Under the pieces are notes generated by a model. It saw only the letters and a list, made by a program, of their open reading frames with translations. It was not told the DNA's origin and did not search any database. 64,000 bases of DNA. Source: Hallella mizrahii (GTDB lineage Bacteria > Bacteroidota > Bacteroidia > Bacteroidales > Bacteroidaceae). Where the stretch lies: assembly GCF_009695775.1 (NCBI RefSeq), contig NZ_VUNG01000002.1:124001-188000 (forward strand), read 5' to 3'. Of the stretch, positions 15,675-23,976 are shown in pieces (within the stretch, counting starts at the first letter, position 1; the number at the start of each line of letters is the position of its first letter). Both the position numbers and the translations under genes were made by a program.

Positions 15675-16553
15675 ATGCAAATTGATACGAATACAGGATT
15701 GGTGCTCGAAGGCGGCGGTATGCGCGGCGTCTTCACAAGTGGCGTCTTGGACGCTTTCATGAAGCACGAGGTATGGTTTCGCTATGTCGTCGCGGTGTCT
15801 GCCGGTGCTTGCAATGGCATGAGTTACATCTCACGCCAACCCCGGCGTGCGCGCATCTCGAACATCGACTATCTGACAAGATATAACTATATAGGTATAA
15901 AGCATCTGGTCACGCAAGGCTGCATCTTTGACCGGGAATTGCTATACGACCGTTTCCCCAACGAGCTGTTGCCCTTTGACTATGACGAATACTTCCGCCA
16001 TGCCGACGGTTTCGAAATGGTGGCGACAGACTGCGCGTCGGGTCATCCTGTCTATCTCAAGGAGACACACGACCGGCAACGGGCCTGCGACATCGTGAAG
16101 GCTTCCAGCAGTCTGCCCTATGTGAGCAAGATCGTTTGGGTGGACGGGCGGCCGCTGCTCGACGGAGGTATCATTGACTCTATACCCGTGATGCGGAGTA
16201 TAGAAGCCGGACACGCCACCAACGTGGTCATCTCTACCCGTAACTATGGATTCAGAGAACTGGGCAAAGACCGGAAAATACCACCCTTTGTCTACCGCAA
16301 CTACCCTCGGCTGCGTTTGGCACTCAGCCATCGCATCCGGGCATACAACCAACAGCTGCAGCTCATCGAGGACTTGGAGCACGAAGACCGCATCATCTGC
16401 ATCCGGCCACGGAAGCCCATGCAAGTGAGAAGAATAGAGAAGGACGTGGAGAAACTCGAAGCCCTCTATGAGGAAGGATTCGCTCTGGGTGAACAGTTTT
16501 GCGAAACTTATGGCAAGTACATCCGCGAAGAGCCCTCATCTAAGACTTTGTAA
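15675..16553 (+). CDS. Patatin-like phospholipase (YjjU type)
   Basis: Serine lipid hydrolase with a Ser-Asp dyad. The oxyanion loop is GGGMRG (residues 13-18), the nucleophile Ser42 sits in AVSAGACNG, and the Asp in LLDGGIIDSIP near 160. The usual first Gly of G-x-S-x-G is Ala here. The C-terminal third (RIICIRPRKPM, then KLEALYEEGFALG) matches the tail domain typical of the YjjU group. Start chosen at ATG 15675 because of the promoter box. No signal peptide, so it acts in the cytosol or at the inner membrane. The lipid substrate is unknown. Confidence 0.88.
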   Translation: MQIDTNTGLVLEGGGMRGVFTSGVLDAFMKHEVWFRYVVAVSAGACNGMSYISRQPRRARISNIDYLTRYNYIGIKHLVTQGCIFDRELLYDRFPNELLPFDYDEYFRHADGFEMVATDCASGHPVYLKETHDRQRACDIVKASSSLPYVSKIVWVDGRPLLDGGIIDSIPVMRSIEAGHATNVVISTRNYGFRELGKDRKIPPFVYRNYPRLRLALSHRIRAYNQQLQLIEDLEHEDRIICIRPRKPMQVRRIEKDVEKLEALYEEGFALGEQFCETYGKYIREEPSSKTL

Positions 16554-16655
16554 CAAAGGAAACACATAGACTAAAAAACAAAGCAAAGACAAAGTAAACG
16601 AAAAAGCAAAAGGATGATACAGCCTTGAACAGAAGGGCTCTAAGACAAAGACATC

Positions 16656-16685
16656 GGGGCAGGCTACGAAATCGCAGCCTGCCCC
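16656..16685. terminator. Bidirectional terminator between convergent genes
   Basis: A 10-bp stem GGGGCAGGCT/AGCCTGCCCC around a 10-base loop. TAATGTTTTTC follows on the plus strand. It separates the patatin gene from the convergent SPFH gene. Confidence 0.75.
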
Positions 16686-16750
16686 TAATGTTTTTCAGTG
16701 CTTGATCAGATTTTCAATTTCTATTTGCATTCATGGAAGCATCACTGATA

Positions 16751-17737
16751 CTATTTTACTTTCTTGTCTTTTGTATCGGTATCAGTCTTGTCGGAAGTGA
16801 AGAGCTCCTTGATACCACCAATGCTTCCGAGCAGATTCGTGGCCTCGTAAGGCAGGTAGACCGTTTTGGTACGGTCGCCCTCGGCTACATTCTGCATCAT
16901 CTGGATGTACTTCTGTGCCAACAGGTAATTAGCCGGATTGGTACTCTTTCCTACTGCTTCCGTAATCTTTTCGATAGCGACAGCCTCAGCCTCAGCCTTG
17001 CGCACACGGGCCTGCGCCTCACCTTCCGCACGAAGGATAGCCTGCTGCTTGTCAGCCTCCGCGCGGTTGATCGTTGCCGCTTTCTCACCTTCAGACCGCA
17101 GGATATCGGCCTGTTTCTTACCTTCAGAGGTAAGGATGGTGGCTCGCTTATCACGCTCTGCCTGCATCTGCTTTTCCATCGCCTGCAAAACGCTCTGTGG
17201 CGGAATGATATCCTGAAGCTCCACACGGTTGACTTTGATGCCCCACTTGTTGGTAGCGTCGTCGAGTACACCACGCAACTTGGTGTTGATCGTGTCGCGG
17301 GATGTCAACGTCTGATCCAGTTCCATCTCACCAATGATGTTTCGCAAAGTGGTCTGCGTGAGCTTTTCAATGGCATTGGGCAGATTGTTGATCTCATAAA
17401 CAGCCTTGAAAGGATCCACAATCTGGAAATAGAGCAAGGCATTGATCTGCATCTGGATATTGTCCTTGGTGATGACATTCTGCTTGTCGAAGTCGTAGAC
17501 CTGCTCTCGCAAGTCTATGTTGTTGCTGTAGACATAGCGTCCGCGCACCAGTGTGCAAATGACTTTTGCACGGTCGATAAAAGGAATGATGATGTTGATA
17601 CCGGGCTTCAATGTAGCATAGTACTTTCCCAGTCGCTCAATAATCTTGGTTTCACTCTGTGGAATGATGACGATGGCCATCTTGGCAAAGATAAGCGCAA
17701 GGACGATAAGTCCTATCAGTACGTAAGTTGCAATCAT
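16751..17737 (-). CDS. SPFH/band-7 (stomatin-like) membrane protein
   Basis: One N-terminal membrane segment (residues 1-25, YVLIGLIVLALIFAK) anchors a band-7 domain (VIIPQSETKIIERLGKY...PGINIIIPFID). A long charged coiled coil follows (about 190-270, repeated EGE/KAE). The 328 residues match the QmcA/paraslipin group that forms large oligomeric cages or microdomains in the inner membrane. The NfeD-like gene lies just upstream, the classic partner in this family. A 253-base gap between them holds no gene but carries two copies of a dispersed A/T motif. Confidence 0.9.
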   Translation of the reverse strand: MIATYVLIGLIVLALIFAKMAIVIIPQSETKIIERLGKYYATLKPGINIIIPFIDRAKVICTLVRGRYVYSNNIDLREQVYDFDKQNVITKDNIQMQINALLYFQIVDPFKAVYEINNLPNAIEKLTQTTLRNIIGEMELDQTLTSRDTINTKLRGVLDDATNKWGIKVNRVELQDIIPPQSVLQAMEKQMQAERDKRATILTSEGKKQADILRSEGEKAATINRAEADKQQAILRAEGEAQARVRKAEAEAVAIEKITEAVGKSTNPANYLLAQKYIQMMQNVAEGDRTKTVYLPYEATNLLGSIGGIKELFTSDKTDTDTKDKKVK

Positions 17738-17811
17738 AGGGTTATTGTTGTTTTATGGGTTAAACTTATTATGAACAGCCTGCAGAGACCAAGCGGAAAT
17801 ATTGCCCGGAC

Positions 17812-17856
17812 CTACTCCTCATTAATATATGTCATGCTACTCCTTATTATATATAG
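17812..17856. repeat. Dispersed CTAC-CCTTATTATATA motif, two copies
   Basis: CTACTCCTCATTAATATATG at 17812 and CTACTCCTTATTATATATAG at 17837. The same motif occurs near 21466, 52118 and 57022. It lies between the NfeD-like and SPFH genes. Confidence 0.5.
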
Positions 17857-17990
17857 TATACTACAGCGCGATAAGCCACATTCTTGCGAAACAGATTGCA
17901 TTCATCTATGCTATATTTCATAACCATATGGATAAGGCATAGCATTTTCCTACACCATCAGGCAGTATCGCCACAAGCTGATTTTTGATA

Positions 17991-18458
17991 TTAATCTTCT
18001 TTCACGGCAACCTCAACGGTCACGACGATGCTCTCGCGTGCAACGACTTTCACAATAGTTCCTTTGTCGATATTGCTTCCATCTTTGCTCACTGCGCGCC
18101 ACTCGTCACCATCAATTTTGACGTACCCGGGCTTTTCCGCGGTGATTGGCTCTATCACAACGCCCTCACGACCCAAAAGCGCATCGGCATTACTCCTGCG
18201 GTTACGACGGTCGGTATGCAGATATTTCACTACTACCGGACGCACACAGAACACACAGAGACAGGAAAAGATGACAAAGACCAACACCTGTGCCCATAAA
18301 GGAATGCCGAAAAAAGAGGAGACAATAGCCCCGGCAGCTCCTACTGCAAAGCAGAGCAAGTAGAAGGTACCGGAAGACACTTCCAGTATCAGCGCAAGGA
18401 CACAAACCAGCGTCCATAGCAGCCATAAGTTTTCAGAAAGATAATCTATCATAGTCAT
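17991..18458 (-). CDS. NfeD-like membrane protein
   Basis: About 155 residues with three to four hydrophobic segments in the first 85 residues (ENLWLLWTLVCVLALILEV; SGTFYLLCFAVGAAGAIVSS; WAQVLVFVIFSCLCVFCVRP), then a small beta-barrel OB domain (LLGREGVVIEPI...GYVKIDGDEWRAVS). This is the short NfeD/YbbK form, which partners band-7 proteins. The role, membrane-domain organisation with SPFH proteins, is known only for relatives. Transcribed toward the SPFH gene, divergent from the Sel1-like gene. Confidence 0.85.
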   Translation of the reverse strand: MTMIDYLSENLWLLWTLVCVLALILEVSSGTFYLLCFAVGAAGAIVSSFFGIPLWAQVLVFVIFSCLCVFCVRPVVVKYLHTDRRNRRSNADALLGREGVVIEPITAEKPGYVKIDGDEWRAVSKDGSNIDKGTIVKVVARESIVVTVEVAVKED

Positions 18459-18549
18459 AGAGATTGTTTTCTGTACGTAAAATTAAGAAAAAAAATCGAT
18501 ATTCCCTACATTTCGCTAAAAGAATTATGTGCAACTTAAGATTAATTCA

Positions 18550-18557
18550 TAACTTTG
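18550..18557 (+). promoter_or_regulatory. Promoter -7 box of the Sel1-like gene
   Basis: TAACTTTG, 37 bases before ATG 18595. Confidence 0.6.
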
Positions 18558-18594
18558 CAATAACTGAAAGGATAAATCATCAAAACAGAAGGCT

Positions 18595-18879
18595 ATGACA
18601 AGTATTTGGAGAAAGTTTTTTGGATTCACTGACGAAGAACATGAAGGAGAGACCTACGATGAAGCCGTGCAAAGAGCTAAGAAACTTTTGCACGAAGAAA
18701 ACTACGAGGACGCGTGCCGTATCCTGAGATATGCAGAAAAGCAACACCATGCCGAGGCAATGTATTACCTGGCATGGTGCTATTGGAACGGGACCGGCGT
18801 GCGCGAGGATGCGGGACATGCGCGGCACCTATGGAAAGTTTGCGATGCGATGGGCTTCAAAAAAGAGCATCCGGAATAA
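18595..18879 (+). CDS. Small Sel1-repeat-like protein
   Basis: 94 residues. The second half reads AEAMYYLAWCYWNGTGVRED followed by AGHARHLWKVCDAMG, a good Sel1-type helical repeat (A-x2-LG-x2-Y-x2-G-x-GV). The first half (YDEAVQRAKKLLHEENYEDA) could form one more TPR-like helix pair. No signal peptide. Such short repeat proteins usually mediate protein contacts; the partner here is unknown. It has its own promoter, and the next gene is convergent. Confidence 0.7.
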   Translation: MTSIWRKFFGFTDEEHEGETYDEAVQRAKKLLHEENYEDACRILRYAEKQHHAEAMYYLAWCYWNGTGVREDAGHARHLWKVCDAMGFKKEHPE

Positions 18880-18922
18880 GAATCTCTATACTTCTTGCCC
18901 AAGCAACATAGCACTAAATCTT

Positions 18923-19801
18923 CTATTTGCGGCGACGTGACTTGCGGCTCTTGGAAGAGGTCGTACTCTTTTTGGCAGTAGTGTGAGCAGCCTGATAAGC
19001 CTGATAATATTTCAAAGCCTCAGGCATCTCCTGCTGCAAGGCTGCAATACGTTTTGCATCGCTTGGGTGATCGCTCAGGAAATCATTGGTATTGTTATTG
19101 CCTTGTGACATGCGCTTCCAGAAAGGAATGGCCTCCTGGGGATTGTAGCCAGCCATAGCAGCAAAGACGAGTCCCATGTGATCAGCCTCGCTCTCATCAT
19201 CACGGCTATACTTCAGATTGGCAAAAGAAAAGCCCTGCTGCATGATACTCGTGGCAACATTGGTGAGATCACCGGCTCCCAGCACACTGCCAAGGATGTT
19301 GACCCCCTGAGTAGCATACTGCTGACGGATCTGCTTCGACATCTGCTCGGCAGAATGCTTAGCCACTGCGTGAGCGATCTCATGACCGAGAACGATGGCC
19401 AATGATGCCTCGTTCTGGGTGTAAGGCAGCAGGCCTTCATAAACAACAATCTTTCCGCCAGGCATACAGAAGGCGTTGGCTTCCTTGCTCTGCACAAGAT
19501 TGAACGACCAAGAAAAGTTCTTCACCTCGTCGGCAGCACCGTGTGAGGTCAGATAGCTCTCTACAGCAGTAGCCAGCCGCTGGCCGACCCGCTTTACCAT
19601 GGCAGTATTTGTTGCATCCGTAGAGACCTTGGCGGACTGCATAAATTTCTGATACTCTTGATTACTCAAACTGAGAACCTGTTGGTCTGTGACCAAAAGA
19701 TTGTGCTTACGACCGGTGATAGGCACGGTCTGTGTGGTTCCACATGCCGACACGAACAAGGCTGTCAGCATAGTAAAGAGGAAAAACTTGATTTTCTTCA
19801 T
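18923..19801 (-). CDS. M48-family metallopeptidase lipoprotein
   Basis: Lipoprotein signal with Cys in LFVSAC near residue 19, so it is membrane-anchored on the periplasmic side. The zinc motif HEIAH is near residue 140 (VLGHEIAHAVAKHS), with the third ligand Glu in DDESEADHMG near 205. These match the LoiP/BepA type of M48 peptidases that control outer-membrane protein quality. The tail is basic (SKSRKSRRRK). The start is MKKIKFF at 19801, since the promoter box at 19832-19839 excludes the earlier in-frame ATG at 19834. Confidence 0.92.
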   Translation of the reverse strand: MKKIKFFLFTMLTALFVSACGTTQTVPITGRKHNLLVTDQQVLSLSNQEYQKFMQSAKVSTDATNTAMVKRVGQRLATAVESYLTSHGAADEVKNFSWSFNLVQSKEANAFCMPGGKIVVYEGLLPYTQNEASLAIVLGHEIAHAVAKHSAEQMSKQIRQQYATQGVNILGSVLGAGDLTNVATSIMQQGFSFANLKYSRDDESEADHMGLVFAAMAGYNPQEAIPFWKRMSQGNNNTNDFLSDHPSDAKRIAALQQEMPEALKYYQAYQAAHTTAKKSTTSSKSRKSRRRK

Positions 19802-19831
19802 AGTTACATAATATATATCAATTACTAACTG

Positions 19832-19839
19832 CAAAGTTA
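19832..19839 (-). promoter_or_regulatory. Promoter -7 box of the M48 peptidase gene
   Basis: The minus strand reads TAACTTTG, 30 bases before the ATG at 19801. Confidence 0.6.
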
Positions 19840-19964
19840 GAGATTAATCAGTTATCAACAAAAAGAAACCTTGAATATTTTATAATTTTAGCCAACTGAA
19901 ATCGATTGCACAGCGTATTGTGCAAAAAAAGATAACTTTTTCATTTTCATATTTAGAAATATCG

Positions 19965-19972
19965 TACCTTTG
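19965..19972 (+). promoter_or_regulatory. Promoter of the candidate small RNA
   Basis: TACCTTTG in an AT-rich setting. No gene begins within 300 bases downstream on this strand, only a strong terminator. Confidence 0.55.
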
Positions 19973-19977
19973 CAACA

Positions 19978-20160
19978 GAAAAAAGAAAACAATAGATTAT
20001 TCAAGAATAAGCAAGTTAGTTAGGTAGTTTTTCATATAGGTAGTTATTAGGTATTTGATGATTGGTTAGGTTAATTGATGTATTAGTCAAGAAAGGTAGA
20101 GATTGTTTTTAGGTACCAAAAGACGGCAGTTATCCAAGTGGGATGACTGCCGTCTTTTGC
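19978..20160 (+). ncRNA. Candidate independent small RNA, about 180 nt
   Basis: A good promoter, about 140 bases without a credible ORF, and a strong intrinsic terminator on the same strand define a discrete transcription unit. The body repeats TTAGGT or TTAGTT motifs (GTTAGTTAGGTAGTTT, GGTAGTTATTAGGTA, GGTTAGGTTAATTG) and ends ATTGTTTTTAGGTACC just before the terminator stem. I could not match it to 6S, tmRNA or SRP RNA. The neighbouring genes (M48 peptidase, aroC) both point leftward, so it is not their leader. Confidence 0.5.
20118..20158 (+). terminator. Terminator of the candidate small RNA
   Basis: A 13-bp stem AAAAGACGGCAGT/ACTGCCGTCTTTT with an inner ATCC/GGAT pairing, followed by GCTTTTC. 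It is near-symmetric and could also work leftward. Confidence 0.85.
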
Positions 20161-20293
20161 TTTTCTGCTATTCTTACCCTCTAAGTGTCAGAGAATTATA
20201 TTTCTTTCTTACTAAAAAGCTAATGACCATTTGGCTCACTGCCGTTTCTTCCCGGCAGCATTAGGCAAATGGTCATCAAGGCAAATAGGAGTA

Positions 20294-21370
20294 TTAGATA
20301 TGTACTGTCTTGTTGAGCAGATAATTATCCAGCAACACCATCGCCGCCATCGACTCCACAATAGGCACTGCACGCGGTAACACACAGGGATCATGACGAC
20401 CTTTGGCTTGCAAAACAGTTGCGCAACCGTTTGCATCAACTGTATTTTGACTGCGTAATAGTGTAGCTACGGGTTTGAAAGCTACGCGGAAGTATATATT
20501 CTGTCCATTTGAGATGCCGCCTTGGATGCCTCCACTGTTGTTGGTACGCGTAGTAATTTGCCCATGATGAGCGACAAAGACATCGTTTTGCTGACTGCCG
20601 CGCTGACTGACGCCGTCGAAGCCTAAGCCATATTCAAAGCCTTTCACTGCATTGATACCGAGCATTGCAGCTCCCAGCTGAGCATGCAGCTTGTCAAACT
20701 CCGGCTCGCCAAGCCCCACAGGACAGCCTTTGATGACACAGGCGATCACTCCTCCGATCGTGTCGCCGTCGGCTTTGACCTCTCTGATCAAGGCCTCCAT
20801 CTGCTGCGCTTTTTCCAGATCGGGACAGCGCACGATGTTGGAATCGATCTGAGAAAGGTCGTAATGGGTGTAGTCGCCTTCCAACTTGATGTCACCAACT
20901 TGTGTTGTGTAGGCCTGGATAGTGATACCCAACTGTTGCAAAGCCAGCATGGCCAAGGCACCACCGACACAACGGCTGATCGTGATGCGGGCAGAAGAAC
21001 GCCCGCCTCCACGGGGATCACGCAGTCCATATTTGTTGTAGTAGGTATAATCGGCATGAGAAGGGCGAAACAAATCCACCATATTGTTATAGTCGGAAGA
21101 TCGCTGATTTGTGTTCCGGACCATGAAACCGATCGGCGTTCCCGTCGTCTTGCCCTGGTAGACACCACTGAGCAGCTCCACGTGGTCGGGCTCTTTGCGC
21201 TGCGTAGTGATCTGACTCTGACCCGGACGACGCCGGTCTAATTGATGCTGAATGAAATCCATGTCCACCTCTATGCCAGCCGGCATCCCGTCAATAATAC
21301 CTCCTACAGCCTCACCATGACTTTCACCAAAAGTCGTCAAAGTGAATATATTACCAAACGTGTTCCTCAT
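20294..21370 (-). CDS. aroC: Chorismate synthase
   Basis: Last step of the shikimate pathway: converts 5-enolpyruvylshikimate-3-phosphate to chorismate with reduced FMN. Signatures are [15 protein letters not shown] at the start, [18 protein letters not shown] near residue 125, and [16 protein letters not shown] near 250. 358 residues from the ATG at 21370 (MRNTFGN), which is standard; an in-frame ATG 12 codons earlier adds a non-conserved tail. Monocistronic by appearance, flanked by a hairpin-forming repeat cluster on the slyD side. Confidence 0.96.
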   Translation of the reverse strand: MRNTFGNIFTLTTFGESHGEAVGGIIDGMPAGIEVDMDFIQHQLDRRRPGQSQITTQRKEPDHVELLSGVYQGKTTGTPIGFMVRNTNQRSSDYNNMVDLFRPSHADYTYYNKYGLRDPRGGGRSSARITISRCVGGALAMLALQQLGITIQAYTTQVGDIKLEGDYTHYDLSQIDSNIVRCPDLEKAQQMEALIREVKADGDTIGGVIACVIKGCPVGLGEPEFDKLHAQLGAAMLGINAVKGFEYGLGFDGVSQRGSQQNDVFVAHHGQITTRTNNSGGIQGGISNGQNIYFRVAFKPVATLLRSQNTVDANGCATVLQAKGRHDPCVLPRAVPIVESMAAMVLLDNYLLNKTVHI

Positions 21371-21465
21371 TGTTGTTCTTTCTTTTAGTTTTGCATCACC
21401 ACACACCTGTAAATAATGGATGTCTCATGACAACCTAACAAATGTCTCCCCCTTATCTATTTCAG

Positions 21466-21535
21466 CTACACCTTATTATATAATAGGTCACTCCTTATTA
21501 TATAGGAGCGTATACACCTTATTTTATATAAGGAG
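21466..21535. repeat. Cluster of three CTAC-CCTTATTATATA motifs
   Basis: Units at 21466 (CTACACCTTATTATATA), 21489 (CACTCCTTATTATATAGGAG) and 21512 (ATACACC, then TTATTTTATATAAGGAG). The second and third form short hairpins (CTCCT/AGGAG, CCTTAT/ATAAGG). They may act as weak terminators between slyD and aroC. Confidence 0.6.
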
Positions 21536-21586
21536 CAGGACAAGATCTCTGATGAAAAAAAATGCTTCCGGGCATCAAAGGACCGC

Positions 21587-22189
21587 TTAATGACAGTGTC
21601 CGCATCCTTCGCCACAACCGCCGCCACAGCCTTCTTCACCATGGCCTCCACAGCCTCCGCCGCAGTTATCGCAATGACCACCGCAACCTTCGCCCGACAT
21701 AGCCTTGGCCAACTGTGCCATCTCTTCTTTCGTGGCCTCACGATTGGCCAGCACCTGACCGACAAAGTTCAGCGTGCAACCAGCCAATGGATGGTTCAGG
21801 TCGATGGTCACCGTATCAGGTCCCACCTCCACGACACGACCGTTGAAGTGATCTCCTGCCTCATTTTGCAGCATCAGTATGGCATCGGGATAGACATGCT
21901 TGGAATCAAACTTGCCATCTATCTCGAAGATATGCTTGTCGACACTCTTCACCAAGTCGTTGTTGCGGGGACCAAAAGCCTGCTCCGGCGTCAACTCAAA
22001 GTTGAAACTGTCGCCAACAGCCAGGTCGACGACCTGCCGCTCGAAGTCTTCCAACATAAAGCCCATACCACTGATGAAAGTAGCAGGCTTAGCCTCCTCA
22101 GTCATCTCGACAAGCACTTTCTGTCCATTAGAGACATCGTAGAGCTGATAGGAAACGCTCACCAACTTGTTACTCTTGTTTTCGCTCAT
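21587..22189 (-). CDS. slyD: SlyD-type FKBP peptidyl-prolyl isomerase with metal-binding tail
   Basis: Folding catalyst: an FKBP domain (residues 1-70 and 130-150; MGFMLEDFERQVVDLAVGD) interrupted by the IF chaperone insert (about 70-125; GPRNNDLVKSVDKHIF). The last 40 residues are almost only Gly, Cys, His and Glu (GCGGHCDNCGGGCGGHGEE), as in SlyD, where the tail binds nickel or other metals. 200 residues, cytosolic. It may deliver metal to enzymes, but no hydrogenase or urease gene lies near. Own promoter at 22227-22234. Confidence 0.92.
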   Translation of the reverse strand: MSENKSNKLVSVSYQLYDVSNGQKVLVEMTEEAKPATFISGMGFMLEDFERQVVDLAVGDSFNFELTPEQAFGPRNNDLVKSVDKHIFEIDGKFDSKHVYPDAILMLQNEAGDHFNGRVVEVGPDTVTIDLNHPLAGCTLNFVGQVLANREATKEEMAQLAKAMSGEGCGGHCDNCGGGCGGHGEEGCGGGCGEGCGHCH

Positions 22190-22226
22190 TATAATACTAT
22201 TCTTTTGATTATTTGTTGTTCGCCTG

Positions 22227-22234
22227 CAAAGGTA
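22227..22234 (-). promoter_or_regulatory. Promoter -7 box of slyD
   Basis: The minus strand reads TACCTTTG, 37 bases before the slyD ATG. Confidence 0.6.
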
Positions 22235-22361
22235 GTGCTTTTTTCTTAGTTACAAGCCTATTAAAATTCAAAATGGTAATATAATCTTTGATTTACATCA
22301 AAATAAGCAGTTGTTTACGCACACAGCTAACAAATTATTTGGTTGGTATCGATAATTCTCG

Positions 22362-22369
22362 TAACTTTG
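22362..22369 (+). promoter_or_regulatory. Promoter -7 box of the small secreted protein gene
   Basis: TAACTTTG. The ATG is 110 bases on, leaving an unusually long leader (about 22375-22478) rich in GAAGAA and AAGAAAGG. Confidence 0.55.
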
Positions 22370-22478
22370 CATCGAAATCAAGAAGATAAGTGATTTCAAG
22401 GATAACATGTTGAACACCCGGACACAGATCCAATGAAGAAGATTCAGGACAAAGCCGGGAAAGAAGAAAGGTAAAAAG

Positions 22479-22862
22479 ATGAAAAAGATTGTATTGACAC
22501 TGGCTGCCATGATGACAATGAGCATGGCATTTGCAAACACAGAGAACATCCCTGAGAATGCACCTGAGGTAACCGAGGCAAGCACTGCTGCCAACTACGA
22601 CATGACTGTCAACTACAGCAAACTGGCTACCACACTGGAGCTGAGCGCTGATCAGATCGACGCTGTCGAGGCCATCCACGACCAGTTCATCAACGACATG
22701 CGCAAAGCCGCAAACGCAGAGGCTTCTGAGCGTGCTGAGCTCGTCAAGAAGGCTGCCACCAAGGAGCTGAAGTACATGCACTATGTTCTCAACGAGAAGC
22801 AGTATCGCAAGTACAACACACTGCTCAACCTCACTCTTGAGAACCGCGGTTTGCTGAAGTAA
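22479..22862 (+). CDS. Small secreted alpha-helical protein, function unknown
   Basis: 127 residues with a clear signal peptide (MKKIVLTLAAMMTMSMAFA) and a mature part that is nearly all helix. LELSADQIDAVEAIHDQFIN, then HYVLNEKQYRKYNTLLNLTL, resembles the L-T-x-x-Q style of periplasmic Spy-like stress proteins, but the resemblance is loose. Related small proteins are common in Bacteroidales. Strong promoter, long leader, G+C-rich optimal-looking codons and a strong terminator suggest high expression. Function unknown. Confidence 0.75.
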   Translation: MKKIVLTLAAMMTMSMAFANTENIPENAPEVTEASTAANYDMTVNYSKLATTLELSADQIDAVEAIHDQFINDMRKAANAEASERAELVKKAATKELKYMHYVLNEKQYRKYNTLLNLTLENRGLLK

Positions 22863-22935
22863 TAAGTAGATAAAGAGAACCCCTTTTCTGATACGGCATC
22901 CACTAACGGATATAGCGTCAGAAAGCAAATATAAG

Positions 22936-22961
22936 AAGCCTCGTCTGCAAAGACGGGGCTT
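22936..22961 (+). terminator. Terminator of the small secreted protein gene
   Basis: Stem AAGCCTCGTCT/AGACGGGGCTT with loop GCAA, then TTTTTATT. A second imperfect hairpin (CTTTTCTGA...TCAGAAAG, about 22883-22924) precedes it. Confidence 0.85.
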
Positions 22962-23019
22962 TTTTATTAATTGTTCTTAAATACCAGCGAGAAGCTCACG
23001 TAGATCGAAATAATTTGTC

Positions 23020-23027
23020 TACCTTTG
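23020..23027 (+). promoter_or_regulatory. Promoter -7 box of the Nif3 gene
   Basis: TACCTTTG, 20 bases before the GTG start at 23048. Confidence 0.6.
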
Positions 23028-23047
23028 TAATCTAAAACGTATTAAGC

Positions 23048-23863
23048 GTGAAAATAGCAAAAGTGGTGAATGCCCTTGAACAGTTCGCGCCTCTGCCCTT
23101 GCAGGAAGACTACGATAATGCCGGCCTGCAAACGGGATTGACAGAGGCGGATGTCTCAGGGGCTTTATTGTGTCTTGACGTTACCGAGGCTGTGGTGGAC
23201 GAAGCCGTAGCCAAAGGGTGCAACCTCATCGTGTCGCATCATCCTCTGATCTTCCACAAGCTCAGAAGACTCTGCGGTGAAGATGACGTGCAGCGCACGG
23301 TGATGAAAGCCATCGAAAAGCATATTACCATCCTCTCACTCCACACCAACATGGACGCCGCTGAAGGCGGTGTCAACTTCAAAATAGCAGAAAAGCTGGG
23401 ACTGGAACATCCGACATTCTTCGGCAAACGCCAGTCCGCAGAAGTAAAAACCAGTGACGGCCAACTCCGAACAGTGGCTGCCGGCGAAGGAGTGATTGCG
23501 GAATGGACCGAGCCTCTTGCCGCCGACGACTTTATTATCCGGCTGAAACAAACCTTCGACGTGGAATGCGTGATGGCCAATGAACTGCTCCGTCGTCCCA
23601 TCCGTCGTGTGGCCATCTGTGGTGGAGCCGGTGATTTTCTGTTGCCGGACGCTGTTGCCCTCGGAGCCGACGCCTTTCTGACAGGAGAGATGCACTACCA
23701 TCAATATTTTGGCTACGAGCAACGCATACAAATTGCCGTCATCGGCCACTATCAAAGTGAGCAGTTCACACGGGAGATCTTCCGCGACATCATCACGCGG
23801 CAATGCCCCGGTGTCCGCTGCATTTTGTCGGAGATCAACACCAATCCGATCATCTATTTTTAG
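23048..23863 (+). CDS. Nif3-like dinuclear metal-center protein
   Basis: 271 residues of the NIF3/YbgI family: APLPLQEDYDNAGLQ near the start, NLIVSHHPLIFHKLRR near 63-78 with two metal-binding His, HTNMDAAEGGVNFKIAE near 100, and TGEMHYHQYF with VIGHYQSEQFTRE at the end supplying the remaining ligands. These proteins form hexameric toroids; some relatives act as GTP cyclohydrolase I type 2-like enzymes, but the in vivo role is uncertain. The start is GTG, set by the promoter spacing. The following zinc-ribbon gene is its usual neighbour. Confidence 0.9.
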   Translation: MKIAKVVNALEQFAPLPLQEDYDNAGLQTGLTEADVSGALLCLDVTEAVVDEAVAKGCNLIVSHHPLIFHKLRRLCGEDDVQRTVMKAIEKHITILSLHTNMDAAEGGVNFKIAEKLGLEHPTFFGKRQSAEVKTSDGQLRTVAAGEGVIAEWTEPLAADDFIIRLKQTFDVECVMANELLRRPIRRVAICGGAGDFLLPDAVALGADAFLTGEMHYHQYFGYEQRIQIAVIGHYQSEQFTREIFRDIITRQCPGVRCILSEINTNPIIYF

Positions 23864-23976
23864 ATCCAAACGGAAATTCACGTTGATCCAACGATAGATA
23901 CGGATAGATCGAGCTCACGATACACATAGACTCAAGTATTAATACATATTGATCGAACTATAAAAACATAATAATC

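Noticed and set aside
16733..17923. 396-codon plus-strand frame opposite the SPFH gene
   Set aside because: Antisense shadow; the Leu/Gln-rich translation mirrors the Glu/Lys-rich coiled coil on the real strand.
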